A stretch of DNA of 64,000 bases, taken from assembly GCA_025980465.1 (NCBI GenBank), contig JAICXJ010000004.1:62001-126000 (forward strand). The letters are read 5' to 3'. Shown here piece by piece: positions 9,110-19,193 of the stretch; position 1 is the first letter of the stretch, and every line of letters starts with the position of its first letter. A program made the translations under genes and the position numbers. The notes beneath the pieces were generated by a model. It had not been told where the DNA came from, searched no databases, and saw only the letters and a program-made list of their open reading frames with translations. This DNA comes from Frankiales bacterium (GTDB taxonomy: Bacteria; Actinomycetota; Actinomycetes; JAFAQI01).

Positions 9110-9838
9110 TTAGCCCTTGGTGACCGTGAAGCTTTCGATGACGACCGGCTGGTTCGGACGGCCGTCACCTGGCCCGGGAGTGCTGGTGTTGCCCGCTTTG
9201 GCGATCCGCTTCACGACAGCTAGGCCTGAGATCACCTTGCCGAACGGCGTGTAGCTGGCGTGCAGGGGCGACGTCGCGTTGCGGTAGACGATGAAGAACT
9301 GGCTGCCACCCGTGTTCGGTCCGGCATTGGCCATCGCGACGGTGCCGGCGGGATACGTGGCGCCCTGGAGATGCTCATCCGGAATCGTGTAGCCGGGGCC
9401 GCCGTTCCCGGTGCCGGTCGGGTCACCGCACTGCAGTACGAAGATGGACGCGGGCGGGACGGTCAGGCGGTGGCAGGGAGTATCGGTGAAGTAGCCCTTC
9501 TTCGCGAGGAACGCGAACGAGTTAACCGTGTGCGGTGCCTTCTTGCCGTTGAGCGCGACGGTGATCGTGCCGCAATTCGTGACGATCTTGGCGGTGTACG
9601 TCGTACGCGCGATCGTGAGCGGTGCCGGCGCCGGGTAGTTGTTGGTCTGTGGCGTCGTGGTGAGCGGAGGCGGTGTCGTACAGCCGTTGGCGTTTCTTGC
9701 GGTCGTGCTGGTGCCGGTCGTCGCGCTCGGTGTCGGTTGACCCTGATTAACGGTCGACGTGCCTGGGCTGCTGCTCGACGAGCAGGCGGCGAGTGCCGCC
9801 CCGCCGATGATCAGCCCGGCGGCGATTTTGGCCTTCAT
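9110..9838 (-). CDS. Cyclophilin-type peptidyl-prolyl isomerase, lipoprotein
   Basis: This is a predicted surface lipoprotein that catalyses proline cis/trans isomerisation in exported proteins. The signal peptide ends in a lipobox, LAAC, with C19 as the lipidated residue. A Ser/Thr-rich linker follows, and then a cyclophilin domain (about 75-240) containing KAPHTVNSFAFLAKKGYF, CGDPTGTGNGGPGYTIPDE and NTGGSQFFIVY. Its ATG directly follows the stop of the upstream FKBP gene, so the two are co-transcribed. The usual active-site Arg is in CHRLT. Confidence 0.9.
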   Translation of the reverse strand: MKAKIAAGLIIGGAALAACSSSSSPGTSTVNQGQPTPSATTGTSTTARNANGCTTPPPLTTTPQTNNYPAPAPLTIARTTYTAKIVTNCGTITVALNGKKAPHTVNSFAFLAKKGYFTDTPCHRLTVPPASIFVLQCGDPTGTGNGGPGYTIPDEHLQGATYPAGTVAMANAGPNTGGSQFFIVYRNATSPLHASYTPFGKVISGLAVVKRIAKAGNTSTPGPGDGRPNQPVVIESFTVTKG

Positions 9839-10531
9839 CTACTTCTTCACCGACTTCACCTGTACCACGAAGTCGAGGGTGTCGTTGCCCTTGATCGTCG
9901 GCGGTGAGCCGCCCGCGCCGTATGCCAGCGACGCCGGGATGATCAGCTCGCGGGTCCCGCCCGCCTTCACACCGATGAGTCCCTGGTTCCAACCGGGGAT
10001 CACCGATGCGGTGCCCAGGGGCGCGACCGGGAACGGTGCCAGCGGCTGGTGCAGGTAGGAGGAGTCGAAGACCTTGCCGGTGTCGCACGAGATGCCCGTG
10101 TAATACACCGAGACGGTGTCGCCCTTCTGCGCTGCCCGCCCATGGCCGGCCTTTAGGTCCTTGACCACGAGCTGAGACTTCAGCTTGCCCTTGACCGCCG
10201 GGAACTTCGGCGCGCCCTTTGTCGGCGGGTTCGGCGAGATGGTGGCGCATCGCGTGGGTGCGGCCGGTGGCGGAGTTGAAGACGGCGACGGGGAGGCGGT
10301 CTTGTGACTGCTCAGGGCCTTGACCCCCTTGTTGTGCTTCCCGGAGCTGAACCCGCCGGCCGCCCAGACGGCGAGGATCACGATCGCAGCAACGACGACG
10401 ACGGTCCCCGATACGGCGCCGATGATCGTGTTGCGGCGCCTGGCGCGGGCACGACGCTCGAGCTCGGCCTGGCGGCGCCGCTCGAACCGGCGGCGGGCGA
10501 GTTCGCGCTCACGACGGCGACTGGTCGCCAC
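9839..10531 (-). CDS. Membrane-anchored FKBP-type peptidyl-prolyl isomerase
   Basis: The 230-residue product begins with a very Arg-rich, probably helical cytoplasmic stretch (1-33). One membrane span (about 35-58) and a linker follow, then an FKBP domain (about 125-230) with KGDTVSVYYTG, FDSSY, VIPGWNQGLIGVKAGGTRELIIP and YGAGG. The catalytic domain should face outside and help fold secreted proteins. The GTG start has a GGAGGATC site upstream. It is the first gene of a two-gene unit with the cyclophilin and is divergent from the hydrolase gene at 10634. Confidence 0.9.
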   Translation of the reverse strand: MATSRRRERELARRRFERRRQAELERRARARRRNTIIGAVSGTVVVVAAIVILAVWAAGGFSSGKHNKGVKALSSHKTASPSPSSTPPPAAPTRCATISPNPPTKGAPKFPAVKGKLKSQLVVKDLKAGHGRAAQKGDTVSVYYTGISCDTGKVFDSSYLHQPLAPFPVAPLGTASVIPGWNQGLIGVKAGGTRELIIPASLAYGAGGSPPTIKGNDTLDFVVQVKSVKK

Positions 10532-10633
10532 AGGGATCCTCCGCTATCAGACGGCAGCAAACAGATCGAGAGTCTAGAAGCCCGCTCGGTAGGCTTGGCT
10601 TAACCCCTGCTGAAAGCCGTTGAAAGGGATTTC

Positions 10634-11332
10634 GTGCTGGTCGTCGGCTTCCCTGCCGGTCCGTGGGAGACCAACTGTTTCGTGGTCGCTCCGGACCGCG
10701 GTGAGCAATGCCTCGTGATCGACCCCGGCTACGGTGCCGACACCCTGCTCGAGGAGGTCCTCGCGGAGCACCGGCTGCAGCCGGTCGCGGTACTGCTCAC
10801 CCACGGCCATCTCGACCACATGTGGTCGGTGACGCCGGTGTGCGGGGCGAAGGGGATTCCGGCCCTGATCCACCCGGATGACCGCGAGATGCTCACCGAG
10901 CCGGGTGCCGGAATGGGCATCCCGCCCGGTACGCCGATCTTCGGCCGGCTGGACTTCGCCGAGCCGGACGACGTCCGGGCCCTCGAGGACGGCGAGACGC
11001 TCGAGCTCGCCGGAGTCTCGCTGCGCGTCGATGCGACCCCGGGTCACACCCGCGGCTCGGTCACCTTCACCGGCGACGGCGAGTTCTTCTCCGGTGACCT
11101 GCTGTTCGCCGGCTCGATCGGCCGCACCGACCTACCCGGCGGCTCGTTCGAGCAGATCCTCACCTCGCTCGCCCGGGTGCCGATGGCGCTGCCCGACGAG
11201 ACCGTGGTTCGGCCCGGACATGGGCCGGACACCACGATCGGTCGGGAACGCGCCTTCAACCCGTTCCTGTCGGACCTGCCGCCCTCGCCAATTCGGCGTG
11301 CGGCTCCGCCGCCCATTCGGCGTGGCATGTGA
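10634..11332 (+). CDS. Metallo-beta-lactamase-fold hydrolase, glyoxalase II-like
   Basis: The 232-residue protein has the dinuclear metal motif THGHLDH (H57, H59, D61, H62), the later His in [13 protein letters not shown] and PGHG. It resembles the small actinobacterial hydroxyacylglutathione-hydrolase-like enzymes found before hisS; the substrate is unknown. The GTG start follows AAAGGGA. The last 15 or so residues ([15 protein letters not shown]) come from a 24-bp-periodic repeat like that in ruvB. The stop overlaps the hisS GTG. Confidence 0.88.
   Translation: MLVVGFPAGPWETNCFVVAPDRGEQCLVIDPGYGADTLLEEVLAEHRLQPVAVLLTHGHLDHMWSVTPVCGAKGIPALIHPDDREMLTEPGAGMGIPPGTPIFGRLDFAEPDDVRALEDGETLELAGVSLRVDATPGHTRGSVTFTGDGEFFSGDLLFAGSIGRTDLPGGSFEQILTSLARVPMALPDETVVRPGHGPDTTIGRERAFNPFLSDLPPSPIRRAAPPPIRRGM
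11288..11324 (+). repeat. 24-bp-periodic direct repeat at the 3' end of the hydrolase gene
   Basis: CCAATTCGGCGTG (11288-11300) recurs as CCCATTCGGCGTG (11312-11324), exactly 24 bp on, with a CGGCTCCGCCG spacer. It creates two PIRR motifs in the protein tail. Spacing and the GGCT(G/C)CGCC core resemble the ruvB repeat at 2288-2383. Confidence 0.7.
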
Positions 11333-12591
11333 GTTCGACCTTCTCCGCCCCCAAGGGCACCTTCGACCTGCTTCCGCCCGAGTCCGAGGTCTACCTCGCG
11401 ATCCGCGAGGCCATGGCAGCGCCGCTTCGCCGAGCCGGTTACCGGTACGTCGAGACACCGACGTTCGAGCAGACGGCGCTCTTCGAGCGTGGCGTCGGGG
11501 AGTCGACCGACGTGGTCAGCAAGGAGATGTACTCCTTCACGACTCGGGGTGGCGACCACCTCACCCTCAAGCCGGAAGGAACTGCGGGTGTGGTCCGGGC
11601 GGTGATCCAACATCGGCTCTACGCCGGCCAGCTCCCGGTGAAGCTCTGGTACTCCGGCACCTACTACCGCTATGAGCGCCCGCAAGCAGGTCGGTACCGC
11701 CACTTCAGCCAGGTCGGCGCCGAGGCGATGGGAGTTGACGACCCGGCCCTCGACGCCGAGGTCGTCGCGCTGGGGATGACGGCGTACCGGGATCTCGGCC
11801 TCAGCGAGGTGCGACTGCTCCTGAACTCACTCGGCGACGCGGTGTGCCGGCCGGTCTACCGGGAGAAGCTGACCGGTTTCCTGGCGGGGCTCGAGCTCGA
11901 CGCCGACACCAGGCGCCGGGCCGAGCTCAACCCGCTGCGCGTGCTCGACGACAAGCGCCCCGAGGTGGCGAAGCAGCTTGCGGACGCACCGGTGATCGTC
12001 GACTCGTTGTGCGATGACTGTCGCGCCCACTACGACGCGGTCCGCCGGCATCTCGGTGATCTCGATGTGACCTGGGAGGAGTCGCCCCGGCTGGTGCGCG
12101 GGCTCGACTACTACACGCGTACCACGTTCGAGTTCCAGCACGACGGCCTCGGCGCCCAGTCGGCGGTTGGTGGCGGCGGCCGCTACGACGGGCTGTCCGA
12201 GGACATCGGCGGTCCGCCGCTTCCCGGCATCGGGTGGGCGCTCGGCGTCGACCGGACCTTGCTCGCGATGCGCGCCGAAGGGGTCGAGCTCGCCGCCGCG
12301 ACAGGGTGCGAGGTGTTCGGGGTCGCCCTCGGCGAGGCCGCGAAGCAGCAGCTGGTGAAGCTGATCGGTGAGCTGCGGGCCCGGGGGGTCTGTGCCGACC
12401 TCGCCTACGGTGATCGCGGGCTCAAGGGCGCGATGAAGGCCGCGGACCGGTCCGGCGCCAGGCTGGCCATCGTGCTGGGGGAGCGCGATCTCGCGGCGGG
12501 GACCGCGCAGCTGAAGGACCTCGGCAGCGGTGAGCAGGACGCGGTCGCGCTTGCCGATCTGGTGGCGACCGTGGAGGGCAGGATCCGGTGA
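11329..12591 (+). CDS. hisS: Histidyl-tRNA synthetase
   Basis: HisS is a class II synthetase that charges tRNA-His. The 420-residue product starts [18 protein letters not shown], shows class II motif 2 ([20 protein letters not shown]) and the HisA signature [14 protein letters not shown], and ends with an anticodon-binding domain (about 325-420). The GTG start overlaps the stop of the upstream hydrolase gene (GTGA). The stop in turn overlaps the aspS GTG, so hydrolase, hisS and aspS form one coupled unit. Confidence 0.96.
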   Translation: MSSTFSAPKGTFDLLPPESEVYLAIREAMAAPLRRAGYRYVETPTFEQTALFERGVGESTDVVSKEMYSFTTRGGDHLTLKPEGTAGVVRAVIQHRLYAGQLPVKLWYSGTYYRYERPQAGRYRHFSQVGAEAMGVDDPALDAEVVALGMTAYRDLGLSEVRLLLNSLGDAVCRPVYREKLTGFLAGLELDADTRRRAELNPLRVLDDKRPEVAKQLADAPVIVDSLCDDCRAHYDAVRRHLGDLDVTWEESPRLVRGLDYYTRTTFEFQHDGLGAQSAVGGGGRYDGLSEDIGGPPLPGIGWALGVDRTLLAMRAEGVELAAATGCEVFGVALGEAAKQQLVKLIGELRARGVCADLAYGDRGLKGAMKAADRSGARLAIVLGERDLAAGTAQLKDLGSGEQDAVALADLVATVEGRIR

Positions 12592-14345
12592 TCCGGACGC
12601 ATGAGTCAGGAACGTTGCGACGCTCCGACGTCGACACCCCGGTCACCTTGGCCGGTTGGATCGCCCGTCGGCGCGATCACGGCGGGGTCACCTTCCTCGA
12701 CCTCAGGGACGCCAGCGGCACGGTCCAGATCGTGTGCCGCGATCTCCCCGAGGTCGCAGCGTTGCGTAGCGAGTGGTGTGTCCTCGTCACCGGTGTCGTG
12801 ACCGCGCGGGCGGAGGGCAACGCGAACCCGGCGCTCGCGACCGGCGACATCGAGGTGGTTGCCGCAGCCGTCGAGGTGCTGAGTCAGTCCGAGCCGGTGC
12901 CGTTCCCGATTGAGGGATCGGACGACATTGAGTCCGGGGTGGACGAGACGTTGCGCTGGCGTCACCGCTACCTCGACCTGCGTCGTACCGGGCCGGCACG
13001 GGCAATCCGGACCCGGGCTCAGATCGTGTCGGTGATCCGGCGCGTGATGGAGGGGCACGACTTCCTCGACATCGAGACGCCGTACCTGACCCGGTCCACG
13101 CCGGAGGGTGCCCGTGACTTCCTGGTGCCGGTGCGGCTGCAGCCGGGCCACTGGTACGCGTTGCCGCAGTCACCGCAGCTGTTCAAACAGTTGCTGATGG
13201 TCGGTGGGCTCGAGCGCTACTACCAGATCGCGCGCTGCTTCCGTGACGAGGACTTTCGCGCCGACCGGACGCCGGAGTTCACCCAGCTCGACATCGAGAT
13301 GTCGTTCCTCGACGAGGAGGACGTCTACGCCCTCACCGAGGAACTGATCGTCACGCTGTGGCGTGAGGTTCGAGGCGTCGAGTTGCCGGTGCCCTTCCCG
13401 CGGCTGACCTACTGGGACTCGATGCGCCGCTTCGGTTCGGACAAGCCGGATCTGCGCTGCGACCTCGAGCTGGTCGACCTGACCGAGCACATGGCGGGGA
13501 CGGCATTCCGGGTGTTCCAAGCCGAACACGTTGGTGCGGTGGTGGTGCCGGGCGGCGCGGCGTACTCCCGCAAGGACCTCGATGGGTGGCAGGAGTTCGC
13601 CCGGGCGCGGGGCGGCAAGGGAATCGCCTGGCTGCTGGTGCCGGAGGACGGTGAGCTCCGCGGCTCGATCATGACGCTCGAGCGGGATCGCCTCGCCTCG
13701 CTGCCGGACGTCGCTGGCGCAAAGCCCGGCGACGCGATCCTGTTCGCGGCCGGTCCGCGTCGTACGACGCTGGAGATGCTCGGCGCGGTGCGGGTCGCGG
13801 TAGCCCGCCAGAAGGGGCTCCTCCGCGACCAAGAGTGGTCGTTCCTCTGGATCGTCGACGCGCCGATGTTCGAGCCGACAGGTGAGGGTGCGGTCGGCGG
13901 GGTCGAAGGCGGTTGGACGGCGGTGCACCATCCCTTCACTGCGCCGACGAAGGAGTGGGAAGACACGTTCCAGGACGACCCCGAACGCGCGCTCGCCCGC
14001 GCCTACGACCTGGTGGGCAACGGCATGGAACTCGGGGGCGGCTCGATTCGAATCCATCGAGGTGAAATGCAGCAGCGGGTCTTCGACGTGATCGGCCTGA
14101 GTCGCGCTGAGGCCGAGAGCAAGTTCGGATTCCTGCTCGAGGCCTTCAAATACGGTCCACCGCCGCACGGCGGCATCGCCTTCGGACTTGACCGGCTTGC
14201 CGCGGAGCTCGTCGGCACCGACGCGATCCGTGAAGTGATGGCATTCCCGAAGGCGGCCAGTGGTGGAGACCCGCTGACCGGCGCGCCGACCCCGATCACG
14301 GCCCAGCAGCGCAAGGAAGCCGGCATCGACGCCGATCCCGCCTAG
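12588..14345 (+). CDS. aspS: Aspartyl-tRNA synthetase
   Basis: AspS is a class II synthetase, here 585 residues, the normal bacterial length. An N-terminal OB-fold anticodon domain comes first (about 1-105), then class II motif 2 ([23 protein letters not shown], broken here only by the usual loop), the bacterial GAD insertion domain (about 280-410), and motif 3 ([16 protein letters not shown]). The GTG start overlaps the hisS stop. The stop codon falls inside the first copy of a palindromic repeat cluster, so transcription may end there. Confidence 0.96.
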   Translation: MIRTHESGTLRRSDVDTPVTLAGWIARRRDHGGVTFLDLRDASGTVQIVCRDLPEVAALRSEWCVLVTGVVTARAEGNANPALATGDIEVVAAAVEVLSQSEPVPFPIEGSDDIESGVDETLRWRHRYLDLRRTGPARAIRTRAQIVSVIRRVMEGHDFLDIETPYLTRSTPEGARDFLVPVRLQPGHWYALPQSPQLFKQLLMVGGLERYYQIARCFRDEDFRADRTPEFTQLDIEMSFLDEEDVYALTEELIVTLWREVRGVELPVPFPRLTYWDSMRRFGSDKPDLRCDLELVDLTEHMAGTAFRVFQAEHVGAVVVPGGAAYSRKDLDGWQEFARARGGKGIAWLLVPEDGELRGSIMTLERDRLASLPDVAGAKPGDAILFAAGPRRTTLEMLGAVRVAVARQKGLLRDQEWSFLWIVDAPMFEPTGEGAVGGVEGGWTAVHHPFTAPTKEWEDTFQDDPERALARAYDLVGNGMELGGGSIRIHRGEMQQRVFDVIGLSRAEAESKFGFLLEAFKYGPPPHGGIAFGLDRLAAELVGTDAIREVMAFPKAASGGDPLTGAPTPITAQQRKEAGIDADPA

Positions 14346-14442
14346 CAATGTGGCATTGCTGTGGGCCGGGCGTAGCAATGCCACATTGCTAGGCGAAATG
14401 CCTTCAGTAATCCCACATTGCGCACAGCAATGCCACATTGCT
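14344..14442 (+). repeat. Cluster of four 17-bp palindromic repeats between aspS and rarA
   Basis: AGCAATGTGGCATTGCT occurs at 14344-14360. Its reverse complement, AGCAATGCCACATTGCT, occurs at 14374-14390 and 14426-14442, and a degenerate copy lies at 14406-14422. Each intact copy is an inverted repeat with 7-bp arms (AGCAATG/CATTGCT) around a 3-nt centre. The first overlaps the aspS stop codon. They could be a terminator, an operator array for rarA or a small dispersed repeat; the sequence does not decide between these. Confidence 0.92.
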
Positions 14443-14453
14443 ATCCCCGCACA

Positions 14454-14468
14454 TAGGCTCGAAGGATG
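14454..14468 (+). promoter_or_regulatory. Leaderless-type promoter of rarA
   Basis: TAGGCT (14454-14459) fits TANNNT and is followed by exactly 6 nt and the ATG at 14466. This spacing puts the transcription start at the start codon. The 6 nt also contain GAAGG, but too close to be a good ribosome site. Confidence 0.55.
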
Positions 14469-15839
14469 GCCGAGGACCTGTTCTCGCAGGCGGCCTCTGA
14501 TGCCCTCGATGCGGTCGCACCGCTCGCCGCCCGGATGCGACCCACCAGCCTCGATGACGTGGTCGGACAGGATCATCTGCTCGGTCCCGGCTCCCCGTTG
14601 CGTCAGCTCGTGGCGGGCGGTGCTGCCACCAGCGTGCTGATGTGGGGGCCGCCGGGCACCGGGAAGACCACCTTGGCCCGCCTTCTCGCGGCGGGACGGC
14701 GGTTCGTGGAGCTCTCCGCGGTGACCGCCGGCGTCAAGGACGTCCGAGCCGCGATCGACGAGGCGAAGGATCGGCTCGGTATGGGTGGCGAGCGGACGGT
14801 GCTGTTCGTCGACGAGGTGCACCGGTTCACGAAGTCGCAGCAGGATGCGCTGCTCCCTGGCGTGGAGTCCGGGCTGGTCACCTTTGTCGGGGCGACGACC
14901 GAGAATCCATTCTTCTCGGTGATCTCGCCGCTGCTGTCACGCTCGCTGATGCTCACTCTGCGCCCGCTCGACGACGACGCGATCCGCCTGCTCGTCGACC
15001 GAGCACTTCGCGACGACCGCGGCCTCGCGGGCGGCCGCGAGTTGTCGGGCGAGGCACGTGAGCACATCGTCGCGATGTCGGCCGGCGACGCGCGACGCGC
15101 GCTCACCGCGTTGGAGGCCGGCGCGGGCGCCGCCGAGGCACTCGGCAAGTCGGTGATCGAGCTCGATGTCCTCGAGCAGGCGGTCAATCGTGCCGCGGTT
15201 CGCTACGACCGGCAGGGCGACCAGCACTACGACGTCATCAGTGCGTTCATCAAGAGCCTTCGGGGCAGTGCCGTCGATGCGGCGCTGCACTACCTCGCGC
15301 GAATGATCGAGGCGGGCGAGGACCCGCGCTTCATCGCACGCCGGTTGGTGATCTTCGCGAGCGAGGACGTCGGGCTGGCCGATCCCACCGCCCTGGGCGT
15401 CGCGGTGGCGGCGGCGCATGCGCTTGAGCTTGTCGGCCTCCCCGAGGCAAAGCTCAACCTGGCGCAAGCGACGATCCATCTGTCGCTGGCCCCGAAGAGC
15501 AACGCGGTAATCACGGCGATCGGTGCGGCGACCGCCGACGTTCAGTCCGGGCCGGTCGGGACTGTGCCCGCCGGTCTGCGGGACGCCCACTATCCAGGGG
15601 CCAAGCGGCTCCACCACGGCGAGGGCTACCGATACCCTCATGATTTCCCGGGCGGTGTGGTCGAGCAGCAGTACCTGCCGGACGAACTCGCCGACCGGGA
15701 GTATTACCGCCCGTCGGGTCACGGCGCAGAGCGGGCCGCTGCCGAGCGGCTCGCGGCGCTGCGACGCATCGTGCGGGGGACTGACAGCGGCCGCCCCGAA
15801 CCGCGGGACGACCGAGACGACGGAGGAGTCGAGCGCTGA
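14466..15839 (+). CDS. rarA: Replication-associated recombination protein RarA (MgsA)
   Basis: RarA is an AAA+ ATPase related to clamp loaders that acts at stalled replication forks. The 457-residue product has Walker [10 protein letters not shown] (61-69), Walker [19 protein letters not shown] and the C-terminal domain with [25 protein letters not shown] (interrupted here only for reading). The tail ends with the family's [15 protein letters not shown] region and a short Arg/Asp-rich end. It is the first gene of an overlapping run to aroE; its stop overlaps the next ATG. Confidence 0.95.
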   Translation: MAEDLFSQAASDALDAVAPLAARMRPTSLDDVVGQDHLLGPGSPLRQLVAGGAATSVLMWGPPGTGKTTLARLLAAGRRFVELSAVTAGVKDVRAAIDEAKDRLGMGGERTVLFVDEVHRFTKSQQDALLPGVESGLVTFVGATTENPFFSVISPLLSRSLMLTLRPLDDDAIRLLVDRALRDDRGLAGGRELSGEAREHIVAMSAGDARRALTALEAGAGAAEALGKSVIELDVLEQAVNRAAVRYDRQGDQHYDVISAFIKSLRGSAVDAALHYLARMIEAGEDPRFIARRLVIFASEDVGLADPTALGVAVAAAHALELVGLPEAKLNLAQATIHLSLAPKSNAVITAIGAATADVQSGPVGTVPAGLRDAHYPGAKRLHHGEGYRYPHDFPGGVVEQQYLPDELADREYYRPSGHGAERAAAERLAALRRIVRGTDSGRPEPRDDRDDGGVER

Positions 15840-16291
15840 TGGTGCTCCAGGCGAGCAGCGGGCTGTCCGGCGGCGAGGTCGCGGGCCTCATCGTCGCCGT
15901 GTTCTGGGCGGTCCTGGTCTGCTTCCTCGCCTACGTCCTCGTCAAGCTCGGCAAGGTGATCGGCGAGGCCGCAAAGCTGGTCGCCGGCGTCGCGGACCAG
16001 ACCGTCCCGCTGCTCGGGGAGGTGACGACGTCGGTCGTGCAGGTCAACGCCGAGCTGACCCGGGTCGACACCATCGCCGCCAACGTCGAGGAGATCTCGA
16101 CGAATGCGCGCGCGATGACCTCGCTGTTCTCCGCCACCGTCGGCTCGCCCCTGATCAAGGTGGCCGCGTTCTCCTACGGCGTGCGTAAGGCGATGACCCA
16201 GCGCACCGAGGACGACATCCGCAAGCGGGTGAAGAAGGAGATGAAAGCCGAGCGCTCGGCTCGCCGGGTGGCGAAGAAGGCTGCCAAGTGA
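15839..16291 (+). CDS. DUF948-like membrane protein
   Basis: The 150-residue product has one membrane span (about 14-36) followed by a region of heptad-like hydrophobic spacing and a very basic C-terminus (KKEMKAERSARRVAKKAAK). This is the layout of DUF948 proteins, which are found between rarA and alaS in many Actinobacteria; their role is not known. The ATG overlaps the rarA stop (TGATG), and the stop overlaps the next GTG. Confidence 0.75.
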   Translation: MVLQASSGLSGGEVAGLIVAVFWAVLVCFLAYVLVKLGKVIGEAAKLVAGVADQTVPLLGEVTTSVVQVNAELTRVDTIAANVEEISTNARAMTSLFSATVGSPLIKVAAFSYGVRKAMTQRTEDDIRKRVKKEMKAERSARRVAKKAAK

Positions 16292-16521
16292 AGCGGTTGT
16301 TCTACGTCACGTTCGGTGCGACGGTCGGAGTCCTGGCGGTACGCCGGTTGAGCCAGGCCGCTCAGCGCTGGACGCCCCAAGGCCTGACCTCACAGGTCGG
16401 TGGGATCGGCGACCGCGTCACGCAATGGTGGGAGTCGGTCGTCGTTGCGGCTGCCGAGCGGGAGGCGGAGCTTCGGGACGCGCTCGGCATAGATGACGCG
16501 TCGGGACCCAGCGCGGCATGA
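16288..16521 (+). CDS. Small conserved actinobacterial protein of unknown function
   Basis: The 77-residue product starts with a short hydrophobic segment (LFYVTFGATVGVLAVRRL) that may anchor it to the membrane, followed by an amphipathic region and an acidic end. It overlaps its neighbours on both sides (GTGA with the DUF948-like gene, ATGA with alaS). A small protein of this kind commonly accompanies the DUF948 gene in this position, so the two may act together. I do not assign a function. Confidence 0.7.
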   Translation: MKRLFYVTFGATVGVLAVRRLSQAAQRWTPQGLTSQVGGIGDRVTQWWESVVVAAAEREAELRDALGIDDASGPSAA

Positions 16522-19193
16522 AGTCGGTCGACATCACAGGTCGGTTCACTCGGTTTTTCGAACAGCGCGGCCATACCGTCGTCCCGTCGGCGTCGCTGAT
16601 CGCCGATGACCCGACCCTGCTGCTGGTCAATGCCGGCATGGTGCCGTTCAAGCCGTACTTTTTAGGCCAGCAGCCAGCACCTTGGCCGCGGGCGACGAGC
16701 ATTCAGAAGGTGGTCCGGACCGCGGACATCGACATCGTCGGCACCAACAGCCGCAACCTGTCGTTCTTCCAGATGGCCGGTAACTTCTCGTTCGGCGACT
16801 ACTTCAAAGCGGGCGCGATCACCTACGCGTGGGAGCTGCTCACGACGCCGATCGACGGCGGCGGGTTCGGCTTCGATCCGGACCGGCTATGGCCGACGGT
16901 GTATCACGACGACGACGAGGCGTACCAGGTGTGGATCGACGGCGTCGGGGTACCGCCGGAGCGAGTGCAGCGCCGTGGCCGCGAGGACAACTACTGGTCG
17001 ATGGGCGTCCCCGGTCCGTGCGGTCCGTGCTCCGAGATCTACGTCGACCGCGGCCCGGATTACGGCCAAGAAGGCGGGCCGGTCGCCGACGAAGAACGAT
17101 ACCTCGAGGTCTGGAACCTTGTCTTCATGCAGTACATCCGCGGGGAAGGCGAGGGCTACGGGTACGTCGACAACCTGCTCGGCGAGCTGCCGCAGAAGAA
17201 CATCGACACCGGCCTGGGTGTCGACCGGATGGCGGTGCTCATGCAGGGCGTCGACAACGTCTTCGAGACCGACCTGCTCAAGCCGATGATCGACTGGGCG
17301 GCACAGGCCACCGGTCACGGTTACGGCGCCGACCCGCAGGCCGATGTCCGGCTCCGGGTGGTCGCCGACCACACCCGCACCGCCACGATGCTCATCGCCG
17401 ATGGCGTCGTCCCCGGCAACGAGGGCCGCGGCTACGTCCTCAGGCGGATGTTGCGCCGCACCGTGCGCACGCTGCGGCTGCTCGGTCTCGACGTTCCGGC
17501 GATGGGTGATCTCACCGCGCTGGCCTGCGGTGTGCTGAGCCCGTCGTTCCCGGCGCTCGCCGAGAGCGCGACCCGGATCGAGGCGGTCGCAGCTCAGGAA
17601 GAGGAAGCCTTCCGCGCGACGTTGCGGACCGGCTCGACGCTGTTTGAGCGGATGGCGGGTGAGCTCCGGGCCAGCGGTGCATCGACGCTGCCTGGGGATC
17701 AGGCCTTCCTGCTCCACGACACCCACGGCTTCCCCATCGACCTGGTCCTCGAAATGGCGCGCGAGCAGGGTCTGATGGTCGACGAGGCAGGCTTCCGCAG
17801 GTTGATGGAAGAGCAGCGTCAGCGGGCGAAGCGCGACACTGCCGAACGCAAGTCCGGGCTGACCGATCTATCGGTGTACCGGTCGCTGCTCGACGCGAGC
17901 GGTGAGACGACCTTCACGGGTTACAGCGAGATCTCCTCGGAAGGCGTGTTGCGCGGGCTTCTCGTCGACGGCGCCGGAGCCGAATCGGCCGGCGAGGGCG
18001 AGCACGTCGAGATCACCCTGGACCGCACTCCGTTCTACGCCGAAGGCGGGGGACAGCTTGCCGACCATGGCACGATCACCCTCGCCGACGGTTCGGTGAT
18101 CGAGATCTTCGACGCCCAGAAGCCGATCGGCGAGCTGATCGTCCACCGCGGTCGGGTGGTTCGGGGCCAGGCACGCGTCGGTCAAGGCGTGCACGCGGTC
18201 GTCGACGCCGGTCGACGCAAGGCGGTGTCGCGGGCACACACCGCGACCCATCTGGTCCACCAGGCCATCCGCCGGGCGCTCGGTGAGAACGCCAGCCAGG
18301 CCGGCTCGCAGAACGACGCCGGTCGCTTCCGGTTCGACTTCGCCTCGCCCAGCGCCGTTCCCGACACCGTCCTCGCCGACATCGAGGCCGAGGTCAACGA
18401 CGTCCTGATGGCCGACCTTGCCGTCAACGCGTTCGTCACCACCCAGGAGGATGCCAAGCGGCGCGGCGCGATCGCGATGTTCGGTGAGAAGTACGGCGAG
18501 GCGGTGCGGGTCGTCGAGGTCGGTGACTACTCCACCGAGCTCTGCGGTGGCACGCACGCACTGCGCTCCTCCCAGCTGGGGCTGGTGAAGCTGTTGGGCG
18601 AGGCCTCGATCGGGGCCGGCAAGCGGCGGGTCGAGGGGCTGGTCGGCACCGACGCCTTCTCATTCCTCGCCCGCGAACACCTGCTGGTGTCACAGCTCGC
18701 CGGGCTGCTCAACGTCGGCTCCGAGGATCTGCTCGAGCGGGTCGGCGGCATCGTTACGCGGGTGCGCGAGCTCGAGAAGGACATCGAGCGGGTGCGTGGC
18801 GAGGCCATCATCTCCGGCGCCGGCGCGTTGGCCGACAACGCGATCCGCCAGGACGGCATCGCCATCGTCGCGCACCGGGCTCCCGACGGCACGGAGGCCG
18901 ACGACCTTCGCAAGCTGGCGCAGAGCGTGCTCGGCCGGTTCAACGGTGGGGCGGGCGTGGTGGCCGCGGCCGCGGTCACCGGCGGACGCCCGATCATCGT
19001 CGTGGCGGTCAACGACGGAGCCCGTGACCGGCAGCTCAAAGCAGGCGAGCTGGTCAGAGACGCGGCCGCCCGGCTGGGCGGTCGGGGCGGTGGCCGCGAC
19101 GACGTCGCGCAGGGTGGCGGCAACGATCCGAGCCAGCTCGAGGACCTCTTGCGAGACCTGCCGTCCGACATCGCACGCCGGGCGAGCGGTTGA
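16518..19193 (+). CDS. alaS: Alanyl-tRNA synthetase
   Basis: AlaS charges tRNA-Ala and edits mischarged Ser/Gly. The 891-residue product contains the class II catalytic core (N-terminal about 450 residues, with NRNLSFFQMAGNFSFGDYF-type residues near 78-96), an editing domain with the zinc motif HTATH and CGGTH, and a C-terminal C-Ala domain rich in Gly near the end. Length is normal. The ATG overlaps the preceding stop (ATGA), and its stop overlaps the ruvX start region. Confidence 0.96.
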   Translation: MKSVDITGRFTRFFEQRGHTVVPSASLIADDPTLLLVNAGMVPFKPYFLGQQPAPWPRATSIQKVVRTADIDIVGTNSRNLSFFQMAGNFSFGDYFKAGAITYAWELLTTPIDGGGFGFDPDRLWPTVYHDDDEAYQVWIDGVGVPPERVQRRGREDNYWSMGVPGPCGPCSEIYVDRGPDYGQEGGPVADEERYLEVWNLVFMQYIRGEGEGYGYVDNLLGELPQKNIDTGLGVDRMAVLMQGVDNVFETDLLKPMIDWAAQATGHGYGADPQADVRLRVVADHTRTATMLIADGVVPGNEGRGYVLRRMLRRTVRTLRLLGLDVPAMGDLTALACGVLSPSFPALAESATRIEAVAAQEEEAFRATLRTGSTLFERMAGELRASGASTLPGDQAFLLHDTHGFPIDLVLEMAREQGLMVDEAGFRRLMEEQRQRAKRDTAERKSGLTDLSVYRSLLDASGETTFTGYSEISSEGVLRGLLVDGAGAESAGEGEHVEITLDRTPFYAEGGGQLADHGTITLADGSVIEIFDAQKPIGELIVHRGRVVRGQARVGQGVHAVVDAGRRKAVSRAHTATHLVHQAIRRALGENASQAGSQNDAGRFRFDFASPSAVPDTVLADIEAEVNDVLMADLAVNAFVTTQEDAKRRGAIAMFGEKYGEAVRVVEVGDYSTELCGGTHALRSSQLGLVKLLGEASIGAGKRRVEGLVGTDAFSFLAREHLLVSQLAGLLNVGSEDLLERVGGIVTRVRELEKDIERVRGEAIISGAGALADNAIRQDGIAIVAHRAPDGTEADDLRKLAQSVLGRFNGGAGVVAAAAVTGGRPIIVVAVNDGARDRQLKAGELVRDAAARLGGRGGGRDDVAQGGGNDPSQLEDLLRDLPSDIARRASG

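Noticed and set aside
14344-14442. CRISPR array for the repeated 17-bp motif
   Set aside because: Units are palindromic, occur in both orientations, have unequal short spacers and no cas genes are nearby.
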